A stretch of 5,343 nucleotides of DNA from the NCBI GenBank assembly GCA_902783085.1, contig CACZPT010000144.1:1-5343 (forward strand), written 5' to 3'. The position numbers and the translations under genes were made by a program. Below, in pieces: positions 5,259 through 5,343 of the stretch (within the stretch, counting starts at the first letter, position 1; each line of letters starts with the position of its first letter). The notes under the pieces were generated by a model. The model did no database searches and had not been told where the DNA came from. It worked only from the letters and a program-made list of their open reading frames with translations. This DNA comes from an uncultured Methanobrevibacter sp. GTDB taxonomy: Archaea > Methanobacteriota > Methanobacteria > Methanobacteriales > Methanobacteriaceae.

Positions 5259-5343
5259 ATGTTTAAGAATAATAAAATTTTAGTAGTTATTCCAGCAAGA
5301 GGGGGTTCAAAAGGCATTCCTCGTAAGAATATTCGTTTGCTTG
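5259..5343 (+). CDS. neuA: CMP-N-acylneuraminate (sialic-acid type) cytidylyltransferase, 5' fragment
   Basis: Only the first 28 codons are present; the gene runs off the right edge. Residues 8-28 begin with the Rossmann-like first strand (ILVVIPARGG) and continue GSKGIPRKNIRLL. This is the nucleotide-binding signature IPARGGSKGIPRKN of CMP-sialic acid synthetases, in which the Arg and Lys contact the CTP triphosphate. The enzyme activates a nonulosonic acid with CTP for transfer to surface glycans. The fragment cannot distinguish N-acetylneuraminate from pseudaminate or legionaminate (PseF, LegF) versions, so the symbol is provisional. Kdo synthetases (KdsB) have a different motif at this place. 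The ATG is supported by GTGAT at 5250-5254. It is divergent from hypD and probably starts a separate surface-glycan unit. Confidence 0.85.
   Translation, partial: MFKNNKILVVIPARGGSKGIPRKNIRLL

Overview
The window looks like chromosomal DNA from a methanogenic archaeon of the order Methanobacteriales, most likely Methanobrevibacter. The evidence is strong A+T richness in coding and non-coding DNA, several GGTGAT-type Shine-Dalgarno sites (complementary to the archaeal 16S 3' end), an archaeal-type phosphoglycolate phosphatase, HypD, and TATA-like AT-rich intergenic DNA. A molybdopterin gene and a CMP-sialic-acid-type synthetase fit Methanobrevibacter better than Methanosphaera. The genus is an inference and was not checked against any database.

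Left half, + strand: a 105-base leader carries an interrupted palindrome. It is followed by a tightly spaced gene set: moeA (molybdopterin molybdenumtransferase), a stand-alone GyrI-like (AraC effector-binding type) small-molecule-binding protein, and an 82-residue highly charged protein that I do not recognise. The second and third genes each have a GGTGAT ribosome site, and the third site overlaps the stop codon of the gene before it.

Right half, - strand: hypD, an archaeal phosphoglycolate phosphatase (HAD family) and a TldE/PmbA-like protein form a compact operon reading leftwards. The gaps are 3 and 10 bases, and ribosome sites lie within or against the end of the preceding gene. This operon converges on the moeA set with only 16 bases between stop codons. 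HypD works in assembly of the Fe(CN)2CO centre of [NiFe] hydrogenases, the phosphatase is housekeeping repair/salvage, and the TldE-like protein lacks the TldD metalloprotease motif.

Right end: hypD is divergent from a gene cut off by the window edge, which encodes the hallmark N-terminus of CMP-N-acylneuraminate cytidylyltransferases (NeuA type) and may open a surface-glycan locus. The 86-base divergent spacer has a central TATA-like element placed about equally well for both genes, next to a perfect 10-bp AT-only inverted repeat. I found no RNA gene, CRISPR array or mobile element. The window is mostly ordinary core genome. The less familiar parts are the two small genes after moeA, the two palindromes, and the company the TldE-like protein keeps.
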